From: Chromatium okenii
GTDB taxonomy: Bacteria > Pseudomonadota > Gammaproteobacteria > Chromatiales > Chromatiaceae
NCBI RefSeq assembly: GCF_016583745.1
Contig: NZ_NRRQ01000006.1
Span: forward strand, 54,134-118,133
DNA: 64,000 bases
Direction of reading: 5' to 3'
Below the pieces are notes generated by a model. The model searched no databases and was not told the DNA's origin. It worked only from the letters and a program-made list of their open reading frames with translations. Every line of letters starts with the position of its first letter. Within the stretch, counting starts at the first letter, position 1. Shown in pieces: positions 19,742-30,823 of the stretch. The translations under genes and the position numbers were made by a program.

Positions 19742-20056
19742 ATGTTGATTCAATTCCAAACTCCCGCCTACGCCACCATCACCATGTTTGGCGATGTGGC
19801 GCTCACCCTTATCAAACTGATGGGACACAGCGGCACCGTGCCCGGCGCCTTGCTGGCTTCAGACATTCCCGCTGCGCTGACGCAGTTGCAAGCCGCTGTC
19901 GCCGCGCATCCTGAGCAACCGCTTGACCCGGCGACAACAGCAACCGCTGCTGCTGCGGGTCAGCACGTCAGCCTCGCGCATCGCGCCCAGCCGTTGATCG
20001 CATTGCTGCAAGCCGCTGCCGCTGCCGGCAACTCCGTGCTGTGGGAACAGGTGTGA
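19742..20056 (+). CDS. DUF1840 domain-containing protein
   Basis: A 104-residue cytosolic protein of unknown function that matches the DUF1840 family in its start MLIQFQTPAYATITMFGDVA and overall size (about 100-115 residues). The middle is Ala/Thr-rich and probably flexible. It overlaps mobB by four bases (GTGA). No catalytic motif is visible. Confidence 0.75.
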   Translation: MLIQFQTPAYATITMFGDVALTLIKLMGHSGTVPGALLASDIPAALTQLQAAVAAHPEQPLDPATTATAAAAGQHVSLAHRAQPLIALLQAAAAAGNSVLWEQV

Positions 20057-20568
20057 ATGCAGCAGTGCCCGTGATCGGCGTAGTTGCGCCGAGCGGCAGC
20101 GGCAAAACGACCTTGCTGCGGCAACTCGTCGCCGTGCTGCGCCAGCGCGGGCTGCGGATTGGTTATCTCAAACACGCGCATCACAGCTTTGATCTTGACG
20201 TGCCCGGCAAAGACAGTTTTGAGCTGCGAGCCGCCGGAGCAGCACAAACGCTGTTGGCGTCACGCGAACGCTGGGCGCTGTTGGTGGAGGAACCGGCGGC
20301 AGTTGATCCCGATCTCAACGCGATGCTGGCGCGATTTGAAACCGCACAGCTTGATTTGATTCTGGTGGAAGGCTTCAAACATGCGCGTTATCCGAAAATT
20401 GAGGTGTATCGCGCCGCCACCGGGCAACCCGTGTTGTATCCGACTGACCCCGACATCATCGCGGTAGCGAGCGCAGAACCGCTGCCGGTTGTTCCGCATC
20501 CGCCGCACTTGCCGTTGCAGGATGTGCCCGCCATTGCCGCATTCATTTTGCGCCAAGTTGCGCACTAA
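20053..20568 (+). CDS. mobB: molybdopterin-guanine dinucleotide biosynthesis protein MobB
   Basis: GTP-binding accessory protein for molybdenum cofactor guanylylation. The 171-residue product (GTG start at 20053, overlapping the previous stop as GTGA) has the Walker A motif APSGSGKTTLL near the N-terminus, the family segment IGYLKHAHHSFDLDVPGKDS, and the LILVEGFKHARYPKIEVYR motif. No mobA or other moco gene is nearby. Confidence 0.93.
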   Translation: MNAAVPVIGVVAPSGSGKTTLLRQLVAVLRQRGLRIGYLKHAHHSFDLDVPGKDSFELRAAGAAQTLLASRERWALLVEEPAAVDPDLNAMLARFETAQLDLILVEGFKHARYPKIEVYRAATGQPVLYPTDPDIIAVASAEPLPVVPHPPHLPLQDVPAIAAFILRQVAH

Positions 20569-20576
20569 CCCGTTGT

Positions 20577-22289
20577 ATGGAAATGGATATCAGCACTGAT
20601 TTGGCAGCGCCAGCGGATGCTGAAAGCCAAGTGATCGCCGCGCTCCATCACCTCGGCAAGCTCACGCCGGGCGAGCTGGCGCGGGCGCGGCGCTTGGCAG
20701 AAGACGGTGGCGATGCGTTATTGCCGCTGGTGCTACGGTTGGGATTGGTCGCCGAGCGCGAGCTGGCGCGGGTGATGGCGGAGGTGTTGGCGTTGCCGTT
20801 GGTGGAGGCAAGCGAATTTCCACCTGAAGCGGTGCCCGAAGACGGCGTGAGTGTGCGCTTTCTCAAAGATGCGCGGGCGCTGCCGCTGGCGCTGACGGCT
20901 GACACCTTGACGGTGGCGCTGGCCAATCCGTTGGATCAGTTTGTGCCGGCGGCGCTGGCGCTGGCGACGGGCAAAACGATCACGCTCGCGGTCGGATTGC
21001 CATCTGATATTGAGGCGGCATTGGTGCGGCTGTACGAGCCGAGCCCAGAGCCGCCGCCGGCGTCAGAAGCGGAATTTGGTGATTTTGCCGAGGAAGATAT
21101 TGAGCATTTGAAGGATTTAGCCAGCGAAGCGCCGGTGATTCGGATGGTGAATCAGTTGATTCAAAAGGCGGTGGAGGTGCGGGCGTCGGACATTCACATC
21201 GAACCCTTTGCTGACGTGTTGAAGGTGCGTTATCGGGTGGACGGGCTGTTGAAAGAGGTGGAAGCCCCGCCGGTGCGTTCGACGGCGGCGATCATTTCAC
21301 GCATCAAAATTATGGCCAAGCTCAATATCGCCGAGCGCCGTTTGCCGCAGGATGGGCGGATTCCGCTGCGGATGCAGGGGCGGGAGCTGGATTTGCGGAT
21401 TTCGACCGTGCCGACGATGTTTGGTGAAAGCGTGGTGATGCGGTTGCTGGATAAAGAAAGCGTGCGTTTTGATCTCGATGCGCTGGGCTTTGACGGCGCA
21501 CCCCGCGAGCGGTTGCGGCAGGTGTTGGAACAGCCGTATGGCATTGTGTTGGTGACAGGCCCGACCGGTTCGGGCAAGAGCACAACGCTGTATACCGCAC
21601 TGAGTCGCCTGAATACGGAGGCGCATAAAATCATCACGGTGGAGGACCCGGTGGAATATCAGTTGCCGGGCATCAACCAGATTCAGGTGAAAGCGGCGAT
21701 TGGGATGACGTTTGCCGGGGCGCTGCGGGCAATTGTGCGCCAAGACCCTGACATCATTATGGTAGGCGAAATGCGCGATCTGGAGACGGCGCGGATCGCG
21801 GTGCAATCGGCGCTGACTGGGCATGTGGTGTTGTCAACGCTGCACACAAACGATGCCGCCAGTGGGGTGACGCGGTTGCTGGAGATGGGTGTGGAGGATT
21901 ATCTGCTGACTTCAACCATCAATGGCATTGTGGCGCAGCGGCTGGTGCGACGGTTGTGTCCGCACTGTCGGCAAGCCTATCGGGCGTTGCCGGAATTGGC
22001 GGAACGGTTTGCACACACGGCGGGCGTGAGCGGGGCGGTTGATTTACATCGGGCGGTGGGTTGTGCGCTGTGCAATGACAGCGGTTATCGGGGGCGGTTA
22101 GTGATTACCGAGGTGCTGCTGATGACCGATCAGATTCGTAAAGCAGTGCTGGCGCACGCGACGGCAACGGAGATTCGCCGATTAGCGGTGGTGGAAGGCA
22201 TGGAGACGATGTATCAAGACGGGCTGCGCAAAGCGTTAGATGGTCGCACGACGATTGAAGAAGTGTTGCGAGTAGCTGCCGCAGATTAA
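20577..22289 (+). CDS. type II secretion / type IV pilus assembly ATPase (GspE/PilB family)
   Basis: Cytoplasmic hexameric motor ATPase. The 570-residue protein has an N-terminal GspE/PilB-N domain (to about residue 150), the conserved RASDIHIEP motif, Walker A GPTGSGKST, an Asp box (DPDIIMVGEMRD), the His box LSTLHTNDA and a CPHC...CALC zinc finger near the C-terminus. This looks more like GspE than PilB, but no pilus or T2SS partner gene is in the window, so the system served is unknown. ATG 20577 or the in-frame ATG 20583 could start it. A bidirectional terminator follows. Confidence 0.9.
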   Translation: MEMDISTDLAAPADAESQVIAALHHLGKLTPGELARARRLAEDGGDALLPLVLRLGLVAERELARVMAEVLALPLVEASEFPPEAVPEDGVSVRFLKDARALPLALTADTLTVALANPLDQFVPAALALATGKTITLAVGLPSDIEAALVRLYEPSPEPPPASEAEFGDFAEEDIEHLKDLASEAPVIRMVNQLIQKAVEVRASDIHIEPFADVLKVRYRVDGLLKEVEAPPVRSTAAIISRIKIMAKLNIAERRLPQDGRIPLRMQGRELDLRISTVPTMFGESVVMRLLDKESVRFDLDALGFDGAPRERLRQVLEQPYGIVLVTGPTGSGKSTTLYTALSRLNTEAHKIITVEDPVEYQLPGINQIQVKAAIGMTFAGALRAIVRQDPDIIMVGEMRDLETARIAVQSALTGHVVLSTLHTNDAASGVTRLLEMGVEDYLLTSTINGIVAQRLVRRLCPHCRQAYRALPELAERFAHTAGVSGAVDLHRAVGCALCNDSGYRGRLVITEVLLMTDQIRKAVLAHATATEIRRLAVVEGMETMYQDGLRKALDGRTTIEEVLRVAAAD

Positions 22290-22318
22290 CAACAATGGCG
22301 CAAGAAAACGGGCGCAAT

Positions 22319-22359
22319 AAAAAACCCTCAATTCCGTTAAAAGAACTGAGGGTTTTTAA
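22319..22359. terminator. bidirectional terminator between the GspE-like gene and pucA
   Basis: AAAAACCCTCA and TGAGGGTTTTT form a stem with a 17-base loop and have T-runs on both strands, so it can end both the converging plus-strand gspE-like transcript and the minus-strand pucBA transcript. Confidence 0.85.
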
Positions 22360-22437
22360 TAGCGAAGATTATTTATTAAACATAAAAAACTACGCTACGC
22401 ACGACACTGAAAATAACAGCGCCGCAATGCAAACAGC

Positions 22438-22692
22438 TTACTGTGCAACGGTGGTTGCAGCAGATGCTGGTGCGACTACAGCAGCAGGAGTCTTCACACG
22501 AACGGAATCCTTCCAGCCGTAGCCTGGCAGAGCCAGTGCATAGCTATGAATCATCCACATTTGAACGAACAGAATACCAAAGAAAGGAACCATCCACGTT
22601 GCTGGATTGATAACAGTCCAAATTTTCCAATCTTCTTCAGGATGATTGGGTGCAGCAATGGAAGGATCGGCGAGCATAACTGGAACTTGCAT
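22438..22692 (-). CDS. pucA: light-harvesting LH2-type antenna alpha polypeptide
   Basis: Single-pass inner-membrane protein that binds bacteriochlorophyll and carotenoid in peripheral antenna rings. The 84-residue product has the N-terminal motif DWKIWTVINP, one transmembrane helix with the B850-type His (WMIHSY) and a Trp eleven residues later (PGYGW), as in Phaeospirillum molischianum LH2 alpha. The start follows a GGAGA site. It has an unusually long Ala/Pro/Val-rich C-terminal tail of about 24 residues. LH1 alpha is less likely because the RRV segment is missing. Confidence 0.88.
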   Translation of the reverse strand: MQVPVMLADPSIAAPNHPEEDWKIWTVINPATWMVPFFGILFVQMWMIHSYALALPGYGWKDSVRVKTPAAVVAPASAATTVAQ

Positions 22693-22745
22693 TTAGATAT
22701 CTCCTAACTCAAATAAAGAGGCTCAACGAGAACCAGCGGCTCAAA

Positions 22746-22880
22746 TTAGAACCAGGGTTGATAAACCCAAGTAGCTACATGAACGGCGCAGGCGATCATC
22801 ACCCAGCTCCAAGTACCATGCTTCCAATGCTCATGGAATTCTTTTGCTTGTGCGTCGGTCAAACCAGACAGGTTAGCCAT
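22746..22880 (-). CDS. pucB: light-harvesting LH2-type antenna beta polypeptide
   Basis: Beta partner of PucA in the antenna ring. The 44-residue protein starts at ATG 22880, eight bases after a GGAG site, and reads MANLSGLTDAQAKEFHEHWK. One helix carries the chlorophyll-binding His in CAVHVATWVYQPWF, with the family C-terminus WxxxPWF. An upstream in-frame ATG (22934) would add 18 residues not seen in the family. pucB precedes pucA by 53 bp in one transcript. The photosynthetic gene cluster itself is not in this window. Confidence 0.9.
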   Translation of the reverse strand: MANLSGLTDAQAKEFHEHWKHGTWSWVMIACAVHVATWVYQPWF

Positions 22881-22994
22881 GAAAATATCTCCAGCGTGAG
22901 AGTGGGTAGCCATTTCGGCTCGTGATAGGCTCACTAAGCATCAGCACCATAAAACTAGCGATCAATGTTGCCGTGTTGCCTGCGATACCTTGAG

Positions 22995-23012
22995 TGTTAG
23001 TTTAACCTGACA
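22995..23012. promoter_or_regulatory. PpsR/CrtJ-type operator, proximal
   Basis: TGTTAGTTTAACCTGACA matches the TGT-N12-ACA consensus of the redox and light repressor PpsR/CrtJ and covers the predicted -10 box of pucBA. A second site follows after exactly 8 bp. Confidence 0.75.
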
Positions 23013-23026
23013 CAAGCCGGTGTCAA
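22999..23026 (-). promoter_or_regulatory. sigma-70-like promoter of pucBA
   Basis: On the minus strand a perfect -35 box TTGACA (complement of 23021-23026) lies 16 bp from TAAACT (complement of 22999-23004). Both boxes lie inside the two TGT-N12-ACA palindromes described separately. Confidence 0.65.
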
Positions 23027-23038
23027 GTTGAATTTACA
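23021..23038. promoter_or_regulatory. PpsR/CrtJ-type operator, distal
   Basis: TGTCAAGTTGAATTTACA is a second TGT-N12-ACA palindrome that covers the predicted -35 box. The 8-bp gap to the first site is the spacing known for cooperative CrtJ/PpsR binding. Confidence 0.75.
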
Positions 23039-23079
23039 CGCACCGCGATTGAGGACGCTGCGCCAGTGCTGTGGGCATG

Positions 23080-23112
23080 AAAAAACCCGTTACTGCAACA
23101 GCAACGGGTTTG
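23080..23112 (-). terminator. terminator of tRNA-Ser
   Basis: On the minus strand AAACCCGTT and AACGGGTTTTTT flank an 11-base loop immediately after the tRNA 3' end, giving a stem followed by six T. Confidence 0.8.
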
Positions 23113-23120
23113 ATCAATGT

Positions 23121-23209
<89 letters not shown>

Positions 23210-23335
23210 GGTTATCTAAAGATGCGTGGACATTCGTCTTAAACTACGCCTCTATCTGACGGCGGCAATCATAACCCATGATGCGCCGCTGTCCCAATAG
23301 CGTTATTTTTCACTCGCCAATTTTTAGGATGATCC

Positions 23336-24676
23336 ATGACCACCGCTGACACCACCGCCCGTCTCGCTCGCCTGCACAACATCATTGAAGACCTCTTGAA
23401 AGAAGCCAAACGCCAAGGTGCCAGCGCCGCTGAAGCCGCCGTTGGCAGCAGTGCCGGTTTAGAGGTCGCAGTGCGGCTCGGTGAAGTCGAAACGGTCGAA
23501 CACACCCGCGACAACGGGCTGGGCATCACCGTCTATTTCGGGCACCGCAAAGGCTCATCCAGCACCTCCGATCTCAGTCCCACCGCCGTGCGCGATGCCG
23601 TCACAGCCGCCTGCGTCATCGCCCAGCACACGCAAGAAGACCCCTGCGCTCATCTCGCCGATCCCGCGCTGTTGGCAACGGATGTGCCCGATCTCGATCT
23701 GTATCATCCTTGGGCAGTGACAGTTGACGACGCCATCGCGCTCGCCGTCGCCTGTGAAGACGCCGCTCGCGCCTACGATTCGCGCATCGTCAATTCCGAT
23801 GGCGCCAGCTTTTCCTCCCAATTCGGCATTCACGCCGTCGGCAACAGTCACGGCTTCATCGGCGGCTATCCCACCACTCATCACAGCCTCGACTGCGCCG
23901 TGATTGGACAAGCTGGCGACCAGATGCAGCGCGATGCGTGGTGGACGACCGCTCGCTGTGGACAAGAGCTTGATTCTGCGCAACAAGTTGGTGAACGCGC
24001 CGCCCAGCGCACTCTCGCCCGCCTCGGCGCACGACGCCTCGACACCCGCGACGCGCCCGTCTTATTTCAAGCGGAAGTGGCGACCGGCTTATTGCGCAGC
24101 CTGATGTCCGCGATCAGCGGCGGCAGCATTTATCGCCGCTCCAGCTTTTTGCTTGACCACCTCGGCGAGCGCATTTTTCCCGATTTCGTCCGCATTCACG
24201 AAGAGCCGCACCTGCGACGCGGACTCGCCAGCGCCCCCTTTGACGGCGATGGCGTCGCCACCCGCGCCAAAGATTTAATCAACGCCGGCGTCTTGCAAAC
24301 CTATTTACTCAGCGTCTATTCCGGCTGCCGCCTCAATTTGCCGACCACCGGCAACGCCGGTGGCGTTCGCAATTTGCGCGTTGACATGGGCACACACGAC
24401 CGCGCCGCCCTGCTGCGTTTAATGGGCACCGGCTTGATGGTCACTGAATTGATGGGACAAGGCGTCAATCTCGTTACCGGCGATTATTCACGCGGCGCAA
24501 CGGGATTCTGGGTTGAAAATGGCGAAATTCAATTTCCCGTCGAAGAAATCACCATTGCCGGTAATCTCAAAACCATGTTTGCGGGATTAGTCGCCATTGG
24601 CAATGACTGCGATTTCCCCGGCAGCGTGCGTACCGGCTCATGGTTAATTGACCGGATGACTATTGCTGGAGAATAA
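23336..24676 (+). CDS. pmbA: metalloprotease PmbA/TldE
   Basis: Partner of TldD in a periplasm-independent cytosolic protease that processes the microcin B17 precursor and degrades CcdA in E. coli. The 446-residue product matches the family from the N-terminal domain (AEAAVGSSAGLEVAVRLGEVE) to the C-terminal domain (YSRGATGFWVENGEI, EITIAGNL). TldE subunits lack the HExxH zinc motif, and none is seen here. tldD is not in the window. Confidence 0.94.
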   Translation: MTTADTTARLARLHNIIEDLLKEAKRQGASAAEAAVGSSAGLEVAVRLGEVETVEHTRDNGLGITVYFGHRKGSSSTSDLSPTAVRDAVTAACVIAQHTQEDPCAHLADPALLATDVPDLDLYHPWAVTVDDAIALAVACEDAARAYDSRIVNSDGASFSSQFGIHAVGNSHGFIGGYPTTHHSLDCAVIGQAGDQMQRDAWWTTARCGQELDSAQQVGERAAQRTLARLGARRLDTRDAPVLFQAEVATGLLRSLMSAISGGSIYRRSSFLLDHLGERIFPDFVRIHEEPHLRRGLASAPFDGDGVATRAKDLINAGVLQTYLLSVYSGCRLNLPTTGNAGGVRNLRVDMGTHDRAALLRLMGTGLMVTELMGQGVNLVTGDYSRGATGFWVENGEIQFPVEEITIAGNLKTMFAGLVAIGNDCDFPGSVRTGSWLIDRMTIAGE

Positions 24677-24699
24677 AAAGTGCGGGCGTGTTATTCTAA

Positions 24700-27156
<2,457 letters not shown>

Positions 27157-27237
27157 ACCCATCACACCAAACCTACAAAAAGAACGCATGATTTTTGGGG
27201 TTGGTTAAAAGCGCGATTTCCGCAGCAATGCTTACTG

Positions 27238-27271
27238 AAAAAAGCCCCGTTTTGAACAACGGGGCTTTTTA
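27238..27271. terminator. bidirectional terminator between gyrB and dsbA
   Basis: GCCCCGTT-TTGAAC-AACGGGGC is flanked by A-runs on the left and T-runs on the right, so it can terminate both converging transcripts. Confidence 0.9.
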
Positions 27272-27283
27272 TCTTCCAAAAAT

Positions 27284-27946
27284 CTACTTATTCACAGTTT
27301 CAAGCTGTACTTTTTCAATTAAAGCGTCAGCAATTTTTAATAAATCTTCCTGCGTTTTTGCCGCATTGCCAAGCACCACATAACGTCCGCCAACAATTAT
27401 AGTCGGCACCGCGTTGATTTCATAACGAGTGGTCAATGCTTCGCTACGATTCAAGCGCATCTGCACATCAAAAGACTCAAATGCTGCTGTAAATGTGTTC
27501 ACATCTGCACCTTGCTTATTAAGCCACTCAGTCATCGCCGCCACCGTAAATAGTTTGACTCGTTGGTGGTGAAGCGCATCAAACACCAATTGATCGAATT
27601 GTTCTAGTTGCGCAGTGCTATCTAATGCAAAATAAAGTTTTGCTAAATTCACCCATGCGCCGCGCCCAAAGGTCACTGGCAAGCGCCGCAAGACAACATT
27701 GGCAGGGAGTTTTTGTGCCCAAGGCTTTAATAAACGATTTAATTCAGCACAATGCGGGCAACCATAGGAAAAAAACTCTAAAACCTCAATTTTATCTTTC
27801 GTATCGCTAGGTTGTGGCGGATCAATGCGACGCCAATCTCGACCTTCTAATAATTCTTCGGCAGTTGCTGAAAAGACTGGCATTAGGGTAGCGGCAGCAC
27901 AGAATGCCAGTATAGAACGATAAAACTGTCGGCGAGTAACGCTCAT
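27284..27946 (-). CDS. dsbA: thiol:disulfide interchange protein DsbA
   Basis: Periplasmic oxidant that introduces disulfides into exported proteins. The 220-residue precursor has a signal peptide (positive RRQFYRS, hydrophobic stretch, cleavage near TAEE), the thioredoxin-fold active site FFSYGCPHCAELN with CPHC at about residue 68, the helical insert, and the cis-Pro segment INAVPTIIVGG. Its likely clients here include the cysteine-rich repeat protein at 57-64 kb, which is an inference only. Confidence 0.95.
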   Translation of the reverse strand: MSVTRRQFYRSILAFCAAATLMPVFSATAEELLEGRDWRRIDPPQPSDTKDKIEVLEFFSYGCPHCAELNRLLKPWAQKLPANVVLRRLPVTFGRGAWVNLAKLYFALDSTAQLEQFDQLVFDALHHQRVKLFTVAAMTEWLNKQGADVNTFTAAFESFDVQMRLNRSEALTTRYEINAVPTIIVGGRYVVLGNAAKTQEDLLKIADALIEKVQLETVNK

Positions 27947-27983
27947 TTATCTCTCCAAAAAATAAAAGTATTGCAGGTATAAT

Positions 27984-30260
27984 TTATGACTGTTTTTGCA
28001 TCCAAAATTGATACATGCCAGCAAAGGTTTCTGGGTATCTTGCTTCAAATTCCGTCCAGTGGTTTAAGTTAGTTGCCGTAGGATCATCTGGAAAACAATT
28101 GAGATATGCGTTGCTGACATTTTGATCGACAACGAAACCAAGGAATTTGAGTTGAAAGCGATCTATTATTTCTGCGAGTTGTTGTAGCGTGAAATAATGT
28201 TCATTAACGTGAAAAATAAGATCACGACAGCCGCTGAGGGTAAAAAAATCACTACTTGTTGCCAATTGCCGATAGTCAGTTTGATCGCGTTGCGTCATCA
28301 ATTCTTGACGGCAGCGTCGAATATCTTCTGGAGTTGCATGATAACCGCGTTGAGCAATGAACTCTCGCGCTTTTACAATGGCAGTTCGGGCGTGCTGACT
28401 ATACAAACCGAGTGATAAAAAGCCACCCGGACGCAAATGTGATAACAGTATTTCCCAACCGACGAGCGGAGCTTCTAAATGATGCAATACGCCAGCAGAT
28501 TCAATAAGATCAAACTGCATATCTAGTGCGTTGAATTGTAAAATGTCAGCTTGGGCATAACGTAAATTTTTAATCCCTAATTCAGCAGTTTTGCGCTGGG
28601 CATAACCGAGACTGTGCAACGATAAATCAATAGCCAATACCTGTGCATCTGGAAACCGTTGCGCGGTGTTAATTGAATGCTGACCAGTGCCGCAGCCTGC
28701 AATTAAAATTTCAGTGCCATGATGTTTATTCAATGGCGTAAACGGTACCTGTGGGAATTGTTGACGCACAAACGCATCAATTGTTAACGGTGACAAAATT
28801 TGATTGGTTTTTACCCAACGCGGATACGGATTTTCTTCATATTGATTTTTAACAAGTGCAGAAATTCCAGTGTTAATTTCGGTTAAACGCGGCATTGCTT
28901 GGCAATACGCATTTTGTTCTTGCGGTTCACGCAGATGTTGAATAAGAATCTCAGTAACTAGCTGCGACCAATTCTGAGATAAGAGATTTTCTGCTTTGGG
29001 TAACCGCTCAAGTGAACAATATGCTGCTAGCGCGATTAAATGTGGCGCGAATATGGGTAATTGCTGCATGAGCGCAACGGTCATTGCACTTTCTAATGCA
29101 GTAATACGCCTATTTTCTTCTTCAGTGACACTGAATACGTATTCATTTAAGTAACATTGCAAGGCTAAGGCTTGCAATAACTGTACACGCGGGCTGCTAT
29201 CCACATATAAAGCACTATTGTATGCCACATCATTTAGCATTGCATGGCGCAATAGCGTCAACAGGCGTTCCAATTCTAAATCACACACTGACATGGTAAC
29301 CAATACGGTCATCAGCAATTCATCAGTGATGAGCGCATCTAATTCTGCTGCGCTCAATAATTCCGACAATGACACTCGCGTTGATTGCAGTGTAGCACTG
29401 CGCTGGATGGCGTGTTGAATAATTGGATTCAGTTTAATAAAATCACTGCAAATTTTAGTGAGTTTGCCCGGATAAGACCAACCTTCTTTTAACGCCCGCA
29501 ATAGCATTTGGCGCACATTCGCTGCATCACTCGCAAAATGCAGTTGTTGCGCACACTGCACATAATTAAATTTTGCTTTAACGAAATCTGGTTTTAATTC
29601 AATTGCGCGGTGATGATGCGGCAATGCGTCTTCCGGCCGTCCCAAATCTTGTAATATCAACCCCAAATTATTATGTGCCTGTGCAAAGTTTGGTTTTAAT
29701 GCTAATGCTTGCACATAATCATTCAATGCTTCGTTAAGACGGCGTAACGTTTTTAGAACATTGGCGCGATCATTGAAAATAATCGCTGAATGCGGTTTTA
29801 AGGTGAGCGCCCGCGTTAATTCAATTAACCCTTCTTCATAGCGACCGAGCTGTGCTAACGCATTACCACGATTGGCGACCGCACTTGCATAATCTGGCTG
29901 TAATACCAAGGCTTGGGTAAAGTAAGCCATTGCTTCTTCAATACGATGCGCACTTTGTAATGCTTTACCAAGGCTATTCAAACACTCAGAATCATGTGGC
30001 GCGAGTTCAACTGCACGTTGTATGACAGGCAATGCTTCTGCTTGACGTTCCAATGCTAATAGCACCGTTCCCAGTGCTTTCCAGCTAAACGCGGCGGCGG
30101 GATAACGGTTAATAAGTTGATGGGCGAATGCTTCAGCATCAACAAATTTTTCAGCATTAAATAATGCTACCAACATCTCCTGTTCAGACAATGATGGCGC
30201 TGCGGTTTGATTGGATGATTTGCGCGGGCGGAATGGTGATTTTGTCGTGGCATTGTGCAT
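27984..30260 (-). CDS. TPR-repeat protein fused to SAM-dependent methyltransferase
   Basis: A 758-residue protein starting at ATG 30260, five bases after the preceding gene. Residues about 45-230 form six or so tetratricopeptide repeats (for example HDSECLNSLGKALQSAHRIE). A middle region of about 250 residues has no recognised motif. The C-terminal part is a class I methyltransferase with motif I EILIAGCGTGQHSINTAQRF, AIDLSLHSLGYA and the post-II segment FDLIESAGVLHHL. The target is unknown; such fusions occur among putative protein or glycan methyltransferases. It forms an operon with phoU and an exported unknown protein. Confidence 0.85.
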   Translation of the reverse strand: MHNATTKSPFRPRKSSNQTAAPSLSEQEMLVALFNAEKFVDAEAFAHQLINRYPAAAFSWKALGTVLLALERQAEALPVIQRAVELAPHDSECLNSLGKALQSAHRIEEAMAYFTQALVLQPDYASAVANRGNALAQLGRYEEGLIELTRALTLKPHSAIIFNDRANVLKTLRRLNEALNDYVQALALKPNFAQAHNNLGLILQDLGRPEDALPHHHRAIELKPDFVKAKFNYVQCAQQLHFASDAANVRQMLLRALKEGWSYPGKLTKICSDFIKLNPIIQHAIQRSATLQSTRVSLSELLSAAELDALITDELLMTVLVTMSVCDLELERLLTLLRHAMLNDVAYNSALYVDSSPRVQLLQALALQCYLNEYVFSVTEEENRRITALESAMTVALMQQLPIFAPHLIALAAYCSLERLPKAENLLSQNWSQLVTEILIQHLREPQEQNAYCQAMPRLTEINTGISALVKNQYEENPYPRWVKTNQILSPLTIDAFVRQQFPQVPFTPLNKHHGTEILIAGCGTGQHSINTAQRFPDAQVLAIDLSLHSLGYAQRKTAELGIKNLRYAQADILQFNALDMQFDLIESAGVLHHLEAPLVGWEILLSHLRPGGFLSLGLYSQHARTAIVKAREFIAQRGYHATPEDIRRCRQELMTQRDQTDYRQLATSSDFFTLSGCRDLIFHVNEHYFTLQQLAEIIDRFQLKFLGFVVDQNVSNAYLNCFPDDPTATNLNHWTEFEARYPETFAGMYQFWMQKQS

Positions 30261-30265
30261 AATGA

Positions 30266-30823
30266 TTATTTCACTGGCACATAATACAACCAAGCATCTT
30301 GATCGACTTTTAGATCAATTAAACTGGTATTGAGCACATCGAGATGTACATAAATGGGAGTGCCAGCCGGAATGATAATGCCATAACCGGCAGGAAAAGA
30401 AATGCTGGTATTGGTAATGTTTGAACCCAGATAAGTGCTGCCTGATTTTGCTTCATAATCGAATAAACCCGGTCCTGCGTATTTCATCCGAAAAATGCAC
30501 CCTTGCGCTCCGCCGCCGTGACACTGATACATTTCTGGGCGCGTGCTGACTTCCAAATCGGTATACAAATCAATATCGGCTTGCTCTGCAACCACTGCGC
30601 CTAAAATTGCAACTGCTGTTTCTGGAATCCATACGCCAGCGCGATCAACATGACAGGTTGTGCCGCGCTGACACAATCCAGTCGTTGCTTTAATCACTGC
30701 GGTGTGTAGCGGTTGAATTTCGCCGCTGTTCGCCGTTGTCATACCAATTAACGTCAGTGTCGCCAGTATACCGCGCCAGCTCGCATTGATTAAATCATGC
30801 TGTTTTGATTTCATTGTGTTCAT
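30266..30823 (-). CDS. exported protein of unknown function
   Basis: A 185-residue protein with a predicted signal peptide (hydrophobic stretch ILATLTLIGMTTANSGE after a basic start). I do not recognise a family. The mature part has a C-terminal segment rich in Ile, Gly and Thr (SFPAGYGIIIPAGTPIYVHLDVLN) that suggests beta structure, and four to five Cys including CQRGTTC and CHGGGAQGC, probably disulfide-bonded in the periplasm. Its ATG overlaps the phoU stop (TAATG), so it is coupled to phoU; an in-frame ATG nine bases in is possible. Confidence 0.7.
   Translation of the reverse strand: MNTMKSKQHDLINASWRGILATLTLIGMTTANSGEIQPLHTAVIKATTGLCQRGTTCHVDRAGVWIPETAVAILGAVVAEQADIDLYTDLEVSTRPEMYQCHGGGAQGCIFRMKYAGPGLFDYEAKSGSTYLGSNITNTSISFPAGYGIIIPAGTPIYVHLDVLNTSLIDLKVDQDAWLYYVPVK

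Noticed and set aside
22438..22880. Annotation of the antenna genes as LH1 (pufBA)
   Set aside because: The alpha chain has the DWKIWTVINP start and PGYGW end typical of LH2, lacks the LH1 DPRRV segment, and no pufL/pufM follows.
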